This document shows positions 1-5,985 of a DNA stretch of 10,182 nt, piece by piece. Position numbers and translations under genes: made by a program. The stretch comes from JBFFXF01 sp041569895. Its GTDB lineage: Bacteria; Planctomycetota; UBA8108; JACQVS01. Each line of letters begins with the position of its first letter. The stretch's first letter is position 1. Location of the stretch: positions 1 through 10,182 of the forward strand of contig JBFFXF010000270.1 in assembly GCA_041569895.1 (NCBI GenBank), read 5' to 3'. Under the pieces are notes generated by a model, which was not told where the DNA came from, did no database searches, and saw only the letters and a list, made by a program, of their open reading frames with translations.

Positions 1-1017
1 CTGGATCACGAACACCGATGCGAGCATCGACGACCATTGCCCCGCGCTGACGTCCTGCGCGAGCTCCTTCTCGTACACCAGGCGGCGGTAGAGCCTGCCG
101 GTCTTCTCATCCCCGAGGACCGAGCCCAGGACGTCGAGGTCGGCGTCGCCGTCGGCGTAGAAGGGCGGCGAGTGGTGGAGCAGCATCGTTCGTGGAAGCT
201 GCACGCGCTGGTCCTCGATGGTGCGCAGGCTCGGCTGATCGAGCCGCACGGGAGTCGCCACCGCGTGCTCGGGCTCGGCGCCGGCCGGGATATCGCCGAA
301 GTACTTCTGGATCCAGGCCCGCGCCCGGGCAGGCTCGAAATCGCCCGCGACCACCAGCGACACGTTCGCGGGCACGTAGAAGCGCGCGAAGAACTGCCGG
401 ACGTCCTCGACGGTGGCGTTCTCGAGGTCCTCGTGCGAGCCGATCACCGGATGGTGGTACGGGTGACCTGGCGGGTAGAGCGAGGGCGCCATCTCGAGGT
501 ACGCCTTGCCGTACGGCCGATCCTCGTAGTTCTGGCGTCTCTCGTTCCGGACCACGTCGCGCTGGAGGTCGAGCTTCTTCCTGGTGATGTCGCGGCCGAG
601 GGTCCGCAGCCGATCCGACTCGAGAAAGAGGAACGTCTCGAGCAGGTTCGACGGGCCGGACTCGAAGTAGTTGGTGCGGTCCTGCGACGTGGTGGCGTTG
701 TTCGAGCCGCCGCTGCGCTCCATGACGCGGTCGAACTCGCCGACCGGCACGCTCCGCGTCCCCATGAACATCAGGTGCTCGAAGAGATGCGCGAACCCCG
801 AACGGCCGGGCGGCTCATCCTTCGAGCCGACGCGATACCAGAGGTTCACGGCGACGACCGGCAAGCGGTGGTCCTCGTGGAGGATCACCGTCAGACCGTT
901 GTCGAGACGGTAGCGCTCGAACGGGATCGTCGGACCATCGGCGGCCGCGAGCGGCGTGGCCGCAATGAGCGGCACGAGGATCGTCGGGATCGTGAGTAGG
1001 AATTGACGGTGGCGCAT
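1..1017 (-). CDS. M16 family zinc metalloprotease (insulinase/pitrilysin type), N-terminal part
   Basis: The reverse strand is open for 339 codons from an ATG at 1017 to the window edge, so the gene is partial at its C-terminus. Residues 1-26 look like a signal peptide: a basic start, a hydrophobic core and an Ala-rich end before DGPT. This suggests a periplasmic or secreted enzyme. The inverted zinc motif HLFEH lies at residues 77-81 (H77 and H81 ligands, E80 catalytic). The third ligand is probably E159 in RNERRQNYEDRPYG, at the usual spacing of about 77 residues. Residues 100-120 (GGSNNATTSQDRTNYFES) are also typical of the family. The later stretch up to residue 339 matches the second half of an M16 core domain. 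These peptidases degrade peptides in a clamshell of two such domains, so a second half is expected beyond the edge. The substrate is unknown. It is divergent from the DUF481 gene. No strong Shine-Dalgarno sequence precedes the ATG. Confidence 0.93.
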   Translation of the reverse strand, partial: MRHRQFLLTIPTILVPLIAATPLAAADGPTIPFERYRLDNGLTVILHEDHRLPVVAVNLWYRVGSKDEPPGRSGFAHLFEHLMFMGTRSVPVGEFDRVMERSGGSNNATTSQDRTNYFESGPSNLLETFLFLESDRLRTLGRDITRKKLDLQRDVVRNERRQNYEDRPYGKAYLEMAPSLYPPGHPYHHPVIGSHEDLENATVEDVRQFFARFYVPANVSLVVAGDFEPARARAWIQKYFGDIPAGAEPEHAVATPVRLDQPSLRTIEDQRVQLPRTMLLHHSPPFYADGDADLDVLGSVLGDEKTGRLYRRLVYEKELAQDVSAGQWSSMLASVFVIQ

Positions 1018-1021
1018 CGTC

Positions 1022-1038
1022 GAAAAGCTGGCCTTTTC
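1022..1038. repeat. Short inverted repeat in divergent spacer
   Basis: GAAAAG (1022-1027) and CTTTTC (1033-1038) form a perfect 6-bp inverted repeat around CTGGC. It sits 4 bp upstream of the M16 start codon and 14 bp before a possible -10 box for the divergent DUF481 gene. It could be an operator, or a hairpin in the M16 leader. It is short enough to be chance. Confidence 0.3.
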
Positions 1039-1057
1039 TCGAGGGATCCGCTATCCT
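1028..1057 (+). promoter_or_regulatory. Weak candidate promoter for DUF481 gene
   Basis: A -10-like TATCCT lies at 1052-1057, with only a poor -35 (CTGGCC at 1028-1033, 18-bp spacer). The main support is an ungapped resemblance to the better promoter at 8286-8314. Both have CCGC just before the -10 box and CGTCC 10 bases after it. The leader to the GTG at 1180 would be about 115 nt. Confidence 0.3.
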
Positions 1058-1165
1058 CCGGCCCTTACGTCCGGGGGAAGGACAGCATGGGGACTCCATC
1101 GGAGGTCTCATTCTGCCCGAGACGTAGACCGAAGCAAGCGCAAAGGACCCTGCGACGCGGAGAGC

Positions 1166-1171
1166 AGGGAG
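1166..1171 (+). promoter_or_regulatory. Ribosome-binding site selecting the GTG start at 1180
   Basis: AGGGAG is followed by an 8-nt spacer and then GTG at 1180. The in-frame ATG at 1189 has no comparable site at normal spacing, so the GTG is preferred. An earlier in-frame ATG at 1003 would overlap the divergent gene's start and put about 59 arginine-rich residues before the signal peptide. Confidence 0.55.
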
Positions 1172-1179
1172 AAAAGCAA

Positions 1180-2241
1180 GTGAGAGAAATGCTGCGAAGC
1201 TTCCCGGCGCTCGTCATTCTCGCCACCGCCGCCATCACCGCTGCCTCCCCGGTCGCGGCGGACGAGATCGTCCTCAAGGACGGCAGTCGGATCCAGGGAG
1301 AGATCGTCAAGCTCGTCGGCGGCAAGCTGACGGTGAAGACGACGTTCGCTGGCACCGTGACCGTCTCCTGGGCCGAGATCGTCGAGCTCGAGACCGACAA
1401 GCCGCTCCCCTTCACGCTCGAGAAGGGGACCACGCTCGTCGGGACGGCAACGACGATGGAGGATGGCGCGCTCGCGATCAACACGGAGGCGAGCCCGGAC
1501 CCGATCCGGATTGGCCTCGCCGACGTCACGGCGATCAATCCGCCGCCGGCGAAGCCGCCGGTCACCTACCGGGGACTCCTCTCGCTCGGTGGCTCGGTGA
1601 ACGACGGCAACACGCGCACGAAGTCACTGTCGACGAACGGCGAGTTCGAGGCGCGCTCGAAGCGCCAGCGATTCACGATGAGCGCCGCGTACAACTACGC
1701 CGAGGACGACGACGGCCTGCGGGCCAGAAACGCCCGGCTCTCGTCGAAGTACGATTTCTTCCCGACCGATCGGTTCTACCTGTTTACCAGCGTGCTCTTC
1801 GAGGGTGACGAGTTCCAGGACCTCAATCTGCGGTCGGCGATCAGCGCCGGTCCCGGTTACCAGTTCATCGATACCGACGATTTCTCGAGCGACTACTTCC
1901 GGGAGATGCAGCTGTCCGCCGAGGCGGGTATCGCGTACTTCAACGAGGACTTCGAGACCGCCGAGGACGAGGACTACGTCTCGGCGCGCTGGTCGGTGAA
2001 GTTCGACTGGGCCGTGCTGCCGGACCGGCTGGCGCTCTTCCACGTGCACGAGGGGTTCCCCGGGCTCGAGGACATCAAGGACCTCTACATCCGCAGCGAG
2101 CAGGGCGTCCGCATCACGCTGATCGAGAACCTGTTCGCGACCTTCCAGGTCAACTGGAGGTGGGACAACACGCCGGCGGCGAACACGCGCCGCAGCGACA
2201 CGACGTACATCGCGTCGATCGGCTACAAGTTCACCTTCTGA
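1180..2241 (+). CDS. DUF481-type outer-membrane beta-barrel protein with N-terminal Sm/SH3-like module
   Basis: The protein has 353 residues from the GTG at 1180, or 350 from the ATG at 1189. Residues 4-27 (LRSFPALVILATAAITAASP...) are a clear signal peptide ending near VAA/DEI. Residues 28-120 form a small beta-rich module. It starts DEIVLKDGSRIQGEIVKL, a pattern seen at the N-terminus of many exported proteins of this type, and a second similar hairpin follows at about 80-118. After a proline linker (PPPAKPP), residues 129-353 alternate short amphipathic strands with acidic turns. It ends GYKFTF, with the terminal aromatic residue expected for insertion by the BAM complex. GLLSLGGSVNDGNTRTKSLS matches the start of DUF481 (YdiY-like) barrels. 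The family's function is poorly known, and salt or acid-induced examples exist. It is divergent from the M16 protease and convergent with the M50B protease, with no operon partner visible. Confidence 0.85.
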   Translation: MREMLRSFPALVILATAAITAASPVAADEIVLKDGSRIQGEIVKLVGGKLTVKTTFAGTVTVSWAEIVELETDKPLPFTLEKGTTLVGTATTMEDGALAINTEASPDPIRIGLADVTAINPPPAKPPVTYRGLLSLGGSVNDGNTRTKSLSTNGEFEARSKRQRFTMSAAYNYAEDDDGLRARNARLSSKYDFFPTDRFYLFTSVLFEGDEFQDLNLRSAISAGPGYQFIDTDDFSSDYFREMQLSAEAGIAYFNEDFETAEDEDYVSARWSVKFDWAVLPDRLALFHVHEGFPGLEDIKDLYIRSEQGVRITLIENLFATFQVNWRWDNTPAANTRRSDTTYIASIGYKFTF

Positions 2242-2263
2242 GACGTGTCGGAGCCTCCCCCCT

Positions 2264-2308
2264 CGTTCCCGTTCCCGTACCCGTTCCCGTACCCGTTCCC
2301 GTGCCCGT
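2264..2308 (+). repeat. CGTNCC hexamer repeat array
   Basis: Seven consecutive 6-bp units of the form CGTNCC (CGTTCC, CGTACC or CGTGCC) plus a partial eighth begin 22 nt after the DUF481 stop codon. Only the fourth base varies, mostly T alternating with A. The array lies in the tail-to-tail spacer between convergent genes. Any translation is simple-sequence (for example Val-Pro repeats), so I do not read it as coding. Confidence 0.85.
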
Positions 2309-2330
2309 CTCGAAGGCTCTGGTTGCGGAG

Positions 2331-2414
2331 TCCGATGACCGACTCCGATACCGATGGCCGATACCGACTCCGATGACCGATTCCGATACCGACTCCGACT
2401 CCGACTCCGACTCG
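2331..2414 (+). repeat. NCCGAY degenerate hexamer array
   Basis: Thirteen CCGAT or CCGAC cores follow one another. Most are spaced 6 bp apart and three are 7 bp apart because of a GA or GG in place of the single variable base. The units are related to those at 7187-7290 and lie in the same orientation. The one-base insertions break any reading frame, which argues against a protein-coding constraint. The array ends about 16 bp before the stop codon of the convergent M50B gene. Confidence 0.85.
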
Positions 2415-2429
2415 AGTGCCCGTCGCAGC

Positions 2430-3149
2430 TCAACCCCGCCGCCTCGGGGGGCCGTCGTCGTCCCGATCGCCGATCGACGATTTCAGGGTGATCAGGAAGT
2501 AGAACAGCGAGACGACGAGCCAGCCGGCGCCGATCGTCGTCGGGTGGATCCCCGTGATCGCCGCCAGCGCCGAGGCGTCGCTCGTCAACTGGCTCGCCTG
2601 CGCGCTCCTCGACAGCACGTCGTTGTAGATGTCGACGAGCGAGTAGAGGCAGCTGACCGTGCCGACCGCTCGCAGGATCGCCGTCGACAGGAAGCCCGGC
2701 GTGAACGTCGCGATCAGGATCGCCGCGCCGGCGATGCCGAGAGCGAATCTCCTCGAGTAGCCGTCCTGGACGACCGTGAAGGCGGCGCCGAAGAGGACGA
2801 AACCGAGAATCGCGTAGACGGCGAGCGAGCCGCTCCGCGACCGCGATGCGGTCAGGATCAGGCCCCCGAAGAACATGCTCCCGAGGTATCCGGAGCTTAT
2901 GATGAGGACGGGGCTGCCGCCGGTCGTGTGGCAGGCGCCGCCCTCGTTCGGAGTGATCATGATCCCCTGGACGGAGCCGCCCGTCGCCAGCGCCATCAGC
3001 CCGTGGCTCATCTCGTGGATGAGGACGACCATCAGCTTGAGGGGCTGCAGCAGCGGACACTCCCAGAGCAGCAGCGCCACGATAACAAGCGCGAACTGCA
3101 ACAGGAGCTTGAACGGCGAGATACCGCCGCCGGCGGTCCTGGCTGCCAT
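2430..3149 (-). CDS. M50B-like integral membrane metalloprotease
   Basis: The 239-residue protein starts at the ATG at 3149, preceded by a purine-rich AGAGAGGGGA site. A hydrophobic helix at residues 12-30 leads into the zinc motif HEMSH (H45, E46, H49). Next comes the family-like stretch ATGGSVQGIMITPNEGG (55-71), then SSGYLGSMFFGGLIL (85-99). Further membrane helices fall at about 83-100, 109-127, 135-155 and 206-221. LVDIYNDVLS at 171-180 carries D173 and D177, candidates for the third metal ligand. The order of motifs fits Peptidase_M50B (PF13398), a compact branch of the site-2-protease superfamily. True site-2 proteases cut transmembrane segments, often of anti-sigma factors. Whether this branch does so is not established, and no PDZ domain or sigma/anti-sigma pair is visible. 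The tail is hydrophilic (GDRDDDGPPRRR). Confidence 0.85.
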   Translation of the reverse strand: MAARTAGGGISPFKLLLQFALVIVALLLWECPLLQPLKLMVVLIHEMSHGLMALATGGSVQGIMITPNEGGACHTTGGSPVLIISSGYLGSMFFGGLILTASRSRSGSLAVYAILGFVLFGAAFTVVQDGYSRRFALGIAGAAILIATFTPGFLSTAILRAVGTVSCLYSLVDIYNDVLSRSAQASQLTSDASALAAITGIHPTTIGAGWLVVSLFYFLITLKSSIGDRDDDGPPRRRG

Positions 3150-3224
3150 CGGGGGATTCCCCTCTCTTGACGGTTTTCGACTCGGAGCTGCTTGGAGACT
3201 GCGGAGGCCCAACCCTTGCAGGGA

Positions 3225-3253
3225 AATATACACCACGAGCAGGGGATCGTCCG
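3225..3253 (-). promoter_or_regulatory. Candidate promoter for the M50B gene
   Basis: Read on the minus strand, TATATT (3230-3225) is a 5/6 match to the -10 consensus and one of the few AT-rich hexamers in the spacer. At 17 bp upstream, CGGACG matches -35 at only three positions. Transcription would start near 3218, giving a leader of about 70 nt. Confidence 0.35.
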
Positions 3254-3264
3254 GCGGCCCGGGG

Positions 3265-3293
3265 TTTACCGGTCCGGGGGCTTTGTGCACAAT
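3265..3293 (+). promoter_or_regulatory. Weak candidate promoter for the three-gene operon
   Basis: TTTACC (3265-3270) and CACAAT (3288-3293) are separated by 17 bp, and each matches its consensus hexamer at four of six positions. The leader to the ATG at 3387 would be about 87 nt. This is the best plus-strand pair I could find in the divergent spacer. Confidence 0.25.
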
Positions 3294-3386
3294 GTCGGGA
3301 CTCTGTGTCCGCCGTCGCACCGTTTCGGGAACCGGCGAGCGGCGGAGCACGGAACGAGCCGTTGATCCGAGGCCACGAAGACGTCG

Positions 3387-4007
3387 ATGAGCCCCCCAGA
3401 CGAGCCCGGCGCGAGCGGATACGCCGATCCGGCGTTCGGCCTTTTCCTGAAGCGCTTCCTGCAGAGCCCGTCGACGGTCGGCGCCATCGCGCCGAGCTCG
3501 CGCTTCCTCGCCCGGCGGATGATCGAGCCGATCAGGTGGAGCAGCGGCATGCGGGTCGTCGAGTATGGACCGGGCACGGGGCCCTTCACCGCCGAGATCC
3601 TCGGCCGGCTGCCGCCCGATGGGCACTATCTCGGCATCGAGCAGGACCGGGTCTTCTACTCGCTGCTGCGCGAGCGCTTCCCGTCGGCGCAGTTCCACCA
3701 CGGCAGCGTCGAGGACCTCGCGGAGATCCTCGAGGAGCGCCAGTGGCCGTGCGTCGATCACATCGTCTCGGGTCTTCCCTTCGCGTCCTTCCCGCGCGAT
3801 CTGGTGGGCCGCGTGCTCGAGGTGACGGCCCGATCGCTCTGCGCCGGCGGCACCTTCACGACCTTCCAGTACATCCACGCCTACGCGATGCGCTCGGCGA
3901 GGACGGTGCGCCGGATCATGCGCCGCGACTTCCAGCTGCGCCAGAAGAGGCGTGTCGTGTTCCGAAACCTGCCGCCGGCCTTCGTGCTGACCTGGAGCAA
4001 GAGCTGA
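3387..4007 (+). CDS. PmtA-like class I SAM-dependent methyltransferase (phospholipid N-methyltransferase family)
   Basis: The protein has 206 residues. The N-terminal FGLFLKRFLQSPSTVGAI followed by APSSRFLARRM (residues 17-45) is the signature opening of the PmtA/COG3963 group, which methylates phosphatidylethanolamine with S-adenosylmethionine. SAM-binding motif I is VVEYGPGTGPFT at 57-68, with the ribose-binding acid at E85 (GIEQD). GSVED at 106-110 is the next motif, and SGLPFASFP at 128-136 replaces the NPPY-type active-site loop. There is no membrane helix, so it would act as a peripheral membrane enzyme. The stop lies 4 nt before the amidase start, so the two genes are likely cotranscribed. 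The lipid substrate is inferred from the family. A related rRNA dimethyladenosine methyltransferase is less likely, because the NPPY-type motif and the length do not fit. The Shine-Dalgarno sequence is weak (ACGAAGA). Confidence 0.82.
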   Translation: MSPPDEPGASGYADPAFGLFLKRFLQSPSTVGAIAPSSRFLARRMIEPIRWSSGMRVVEYGPGTGPFTAEILGRLPPDGHYLGIEQDRVFYSLLRERFPSAQFHHGSVEDLAEILEERQWPCVDHIVSGLPFASFPRDLVGRVLEVTARSLCAGGTFTTFQYIHAYAMRSARTVRRIMRRDFQLRQKRRVVFRNLPPAFVLTWSKS

Positions 4008-4011
4008 CGCC

Positions 4012-5058
4012 GTGAGCCTGCGCTACGCAGTCGCCTGCTGCCAGACCGACTTCGAGTGCCCGCGGTCGCGCGACGAGATCGGTCGTCGCGTCGATCGCAT
4101 GCTCGAGATGATCGACATGGCGGTCGAGGGCTATCGCCCCTTCCATGCCGTGAGGCTGGTGGTGTTTCCCGAGTTCGCGCACGCCGCGCCGGTCTTCTTC
4201 ACCTCGCGCGAGCTCGCCGAGAAGCTGGCGGTGCCGATCCCCAACGAGCACACCGAGCGCTACTGCCGGCGCGCCGAGCACCACGGGATCTACATCCAGA
4301 CGGGGACGTTCCTCGAGAGCGACTCGCGCTTTCCGGGCGTCGTCTTCAACACCACCTGCCTGATCGGGCCGGAGGGGATCCTGACGCGCTACCGCAAGGT
4401 CAACCCCTGGATCCCGTGGGAGGTGCACGCGAGCCCGCACGACGTGCCCGACTACCCCGACGATCCGTTCCCCGTCGCGCGCACGCCGATCGGCAACCTC
4501 GGCGTGGCGATCTGCTACGACTGGAACTTCCCCGAGGCGATCCGCCAGCTGGCGGCGAACGGCGCCGAGGTGCTGATCCGCGTCTCGGCGTACATGGATC
4601 CGTGGGGCGCGACGCCCCCGATGGACTGGTGGACGGTGGTCAACCGCTGCCGCGCGCTCGAGAACCTCGCCTACGTGGTGGCATCGAACCAGGGCGCCGA
4701 GCTGCGGCACTACGCGCCGTTCTCGTGGCCTGGCGGCAGCATGGTGGTGGACTTCGACGGGCGGATCCTCGCGCAGGCCGATCCCGGGGCGGGGGAGAAG
4801 ATCGTCGTCGCGGAGATCGACGTCGGCGCGCTGCGCGAGGCGCGCAGGACTCGACTCGGCCACAACCCGCTGCCTCACCTGCGCACCGAGGCGTACCCGG
4901 TCTACAGGCGGTCGTTCTTCCCGACGGGGACCTTCGAGCACGCGCGATCACCCGATGGCGACCGGGCGATCGAGGAGAACGAGCGGATCATCCGACGCGC
5001 CATCGACGGGGTCGAGGGCGAGCAACCAGACGCGGAAGGCGATCACGATGTTCGGTAA
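4012..5058 (+). CDS. Nitrilase-superfamily carbon-nitrogen hydrolase, aliphatic-amidase-like
   Basis: The protein has 348 residues and starts at a GTG, because the first in-frame ATG (residue 30) would remove the first core strand. The catalytic triad is visible: E54 in VVFPEFA, K129 in RYRKVNPW and C168 in AICYDWNFPEA. E137, 8 residues after the lysine, matches the fourth catalytic glutamate of AmiE-type amidases, which has the same spacing there. The stretch GAEVLIRVSAYMDPWG (185-199) and the overall length also resemble aliphatic amidase and formamidase more than nitrilase. Such enzymes hydrolyse a small amide to an acid and ammonia through a cysteine acyl-enzyme. The C-terminal extension from about residue 280 (GHNPLPHLRTEAYPVY) is typical of larger amidases that oligomerise. 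The substrate cannot be read from sequence. It is the second gene of a three-gene operon and overlaps the aldolase gene by 11 bp. Confidence 0.88.
   Translation: MSLRYAVACCQTDFECPRSRDEIGRRVDRMLEMIDMAVEGYRPFHAVRLVVFPEFAHAAPVFFTSRELAEKLAVPIPNEHTERYCRRAEHHGIYIQTGTFLESDSRFPGVVFNTTCLIGPEGILTRYRKVNPWIPWEVHASPHDVPDYPDDPFPVARTPIGNLGVAICYDWNFPEAIRQLAANGAEVLIRVSAYMDPWGATPPMDWWTVVNRCRALENLAYVVASNQGAELRHYAPFSWPGGSMVVDFDGRILAQADPGAGEKIVVAEIDVGALREARRTRLGHNPLPHLRTEAYPVYRRSFFPTGTFEHARSPDGDRAIEENERIIRRAIDGVEGEQPDAEGDHDVR
5034..5039 (+). promoter_or_regulatory. Ribosome-binding site for the aldolase, inside the amidase gene
   Basis: GGAAGG lies 8 nt before the ATG at 5048. It supports that start over an upstream in-frame ATG at 4955, which would add 31 residues of unrelated basic sequence encoded within the amidase gene. 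Confidence 0.6.
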
Positions 5059-5848
5059 GGAGGTGCGCTGGAACCGGCTCTTCCACACGCCGTCGGGGAG
5101 GCTGGTGACCCTGGCGATTGACCACGGCTCGGCCTACAAGTTCGATCTGCCCGAGCCGCTGGCGCGGATCCAGGAGACGGTGGCGCGCTTCCACGAGGAG
5201 CTTCCCGACGCCGTCGTCGCGCAGCGTGGCGCGTTCGGCGAGTTGCTGCGGCCGTTCGCGGGACGCGTGCCGCTGATACTGCAGGCGATCACCCTGACGC
5301 CGAGCCGCCAGGACGACAGCTACCTCGTGGCGACGGCGCGTGACGCCGTCGATCTCGGCGCGGACGCCATCGCCATCTCGATCTACGTCGGAGGCGAGAC
5401 ACAGAAGCAGGGGCTTCGCATGGTGGCGCGCCTCGTCCGCAGCGCGCGTCGCTTCGGTCTGCCGCTGGTCGCGCACGTCTATCCGCTCGGACGGGAGTTC
5501 GCCAGTGACCCGTACTCGGAGCGTGGCGTGCTCTACTCGGCCCGCGCCGGCTTCGAGGTCGGCGCCGACATGGTGAAGGTCCATTACACCGGGGATCCGG
5601 AGTCGTTCCGGCGCGTCGTCGAGCGCACGCCGATCCCTGTGGTCGCGGCGGGTGGCCCGAAGCTCGAAACGCCGCTCGAGGTCCTGCGCATGGCGCGCGA
5701 CGTCATGACCGCCGGGGCACGTGGCCTCACGATCGGACGCAACCTCTGGGGCGACGCTCGACCGGCGGCGCTCCTCCGGGCGCTCAAGGAGGTCTGCCAT
5801 CGAGGCGTCAGCCCCGACGAGGCGTACCGCGGCTACGAGGAGGGATGA
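5048..5848 (+). CDS. Class I aldolase of the DeoC/FbaB/LsrF family
   Basis: The protein has 266 residues and a TIM-barrel pattern. LAIDHGSAY at 22-30 carries the family Asp-His-Gly near strand 1. DAIAISIYVGG (106-116) is a central strand. The Schiff-base lysine is most likely K177 in ADMVKVHYTGD. VVAAGGPK (198-205) and GLTIGRNLWGD (226-236) form the phosphate-binding C-terminal loops, as in archaeal-type fructose-bisphosphate aldolase (FbaB, DhnA) and LsrF. The enzyme would cleave or form a C-C bond in a phosphorylated sugar-like substrate. Fructose 1,6-bisphosphate, an autoinducer-2-type phosphate, and the aminodideoxyheptulosonate precursor of archaeal-type aromatic synthesis are all possible for this family. 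The start overlaps the amidase by 11 bp, which suggests translational coupling. I cannot choose the substrate from sequence. Confidence 0.87.
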   Translation: MFGKEVRWNRLFHTPSGRLVTLAIDHGSAYKFDLPEPLARIQETVARFHEELPDAVVAQRGAFGELLRPFAGRVPLILQAITLTPSRQDDSYLVATARDAVDLGADAIAISIYVGGETQKQGLRMVARLVRSARRFGLPLVAHVYPLGREFASDPYSERGVLYSARAGFEVGADMVKVHYTGDPESFRRVVERTPIPVVAAGGPKLETPLEVLRMARDVMTAGARGLTIGRNLWGDARPAALLRALKEVCHRGVSPDEAYRGYEEG

Positions 5849-5872
5849 GGCGCGCTTCGCCATCGGGTCATC

Positions 5873-5901
5873 TTGCCAGTCAATCCGCTGTTTGGTAACG
5901 T
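5873..5901 (+). promoter_or_regulatory. Candidate promoter for the PRPP-synthetase-like gene
   Basis: TTGCCA (5873-5878) and TAACGT (5896-5901) are separated by 17 bp. The -35 box matches at four or more positions. The -10 box keeps the three most important bases (T, A and final T) but is otherwise poor. The leader would be about 78 nt and would contain the 14-bp repeats. Confidence 0.35.
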
Positions 5902-5935
5902 TGCAGGACACTGCCAGCGGTCACTCCCGTGAACC

Positions 5936-5977
5936 GACACGCGATAACGGACACGCGATAACGGACACGCGCTAGCG
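5936..5977 (+). repeat. 14-bp tandem repeat, three copies
   Basis: GACACGCGATAACG occurs twice perfectly (5936-5949, 5950-5963). A third copy with two changes (GACACGCGCTAGCG, 5964-5977) follows head to tail. The array sits in the predicted leader directly before the PRPP-synthetase-like gene. Its last base begins the GGAG ribosome-binding site (5977-5980), 5 nt before the ATG. A further GACACG follows at 5980-5985, so the start codon itself abuts a fourth partial copy. Confidence 0.85.
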
Positions 5978-5985
5978 GAGACACG

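Noticed and set aside
37..999. Long plus-strand open frame of about 320 codons
   Set aside because: It is the shadow of the M16 protease on the opposite strand, which has the zinc motif and a signal peptide. The plus translation is low-complexity Arg/Val/Glu sequence without family likeness.
2264..2414. CRISPR array
   Set aside because: The repeats are contiguous hexamers with no unique spacers and no cas genes nearby.
2160..3170. Plus-strand frame encoding Val-Pro and Ser-Asp dipeptide repeats
   Set aside because: The dipeptides come from the intergenic hexamer arrays, and the rest runs antisense to the M50B protease. One-base insertions in the arrays show no frame constraint.
3149..3878. 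N-terminal extension of the M50B protease to about 482 residues
   Set aside because: The added sequence runs antisense to the methyltransferase gene and has no domain. The ATG at 3149 has a ribosome-binding site and directly precedes the first helix.
4056..5108. Overlapping open frame of 350 codons within the amidase gene
   Set aside because: It is the plus-one shadow of the amidase, whose frame carries the complete Glu-Lys-Cys triad.
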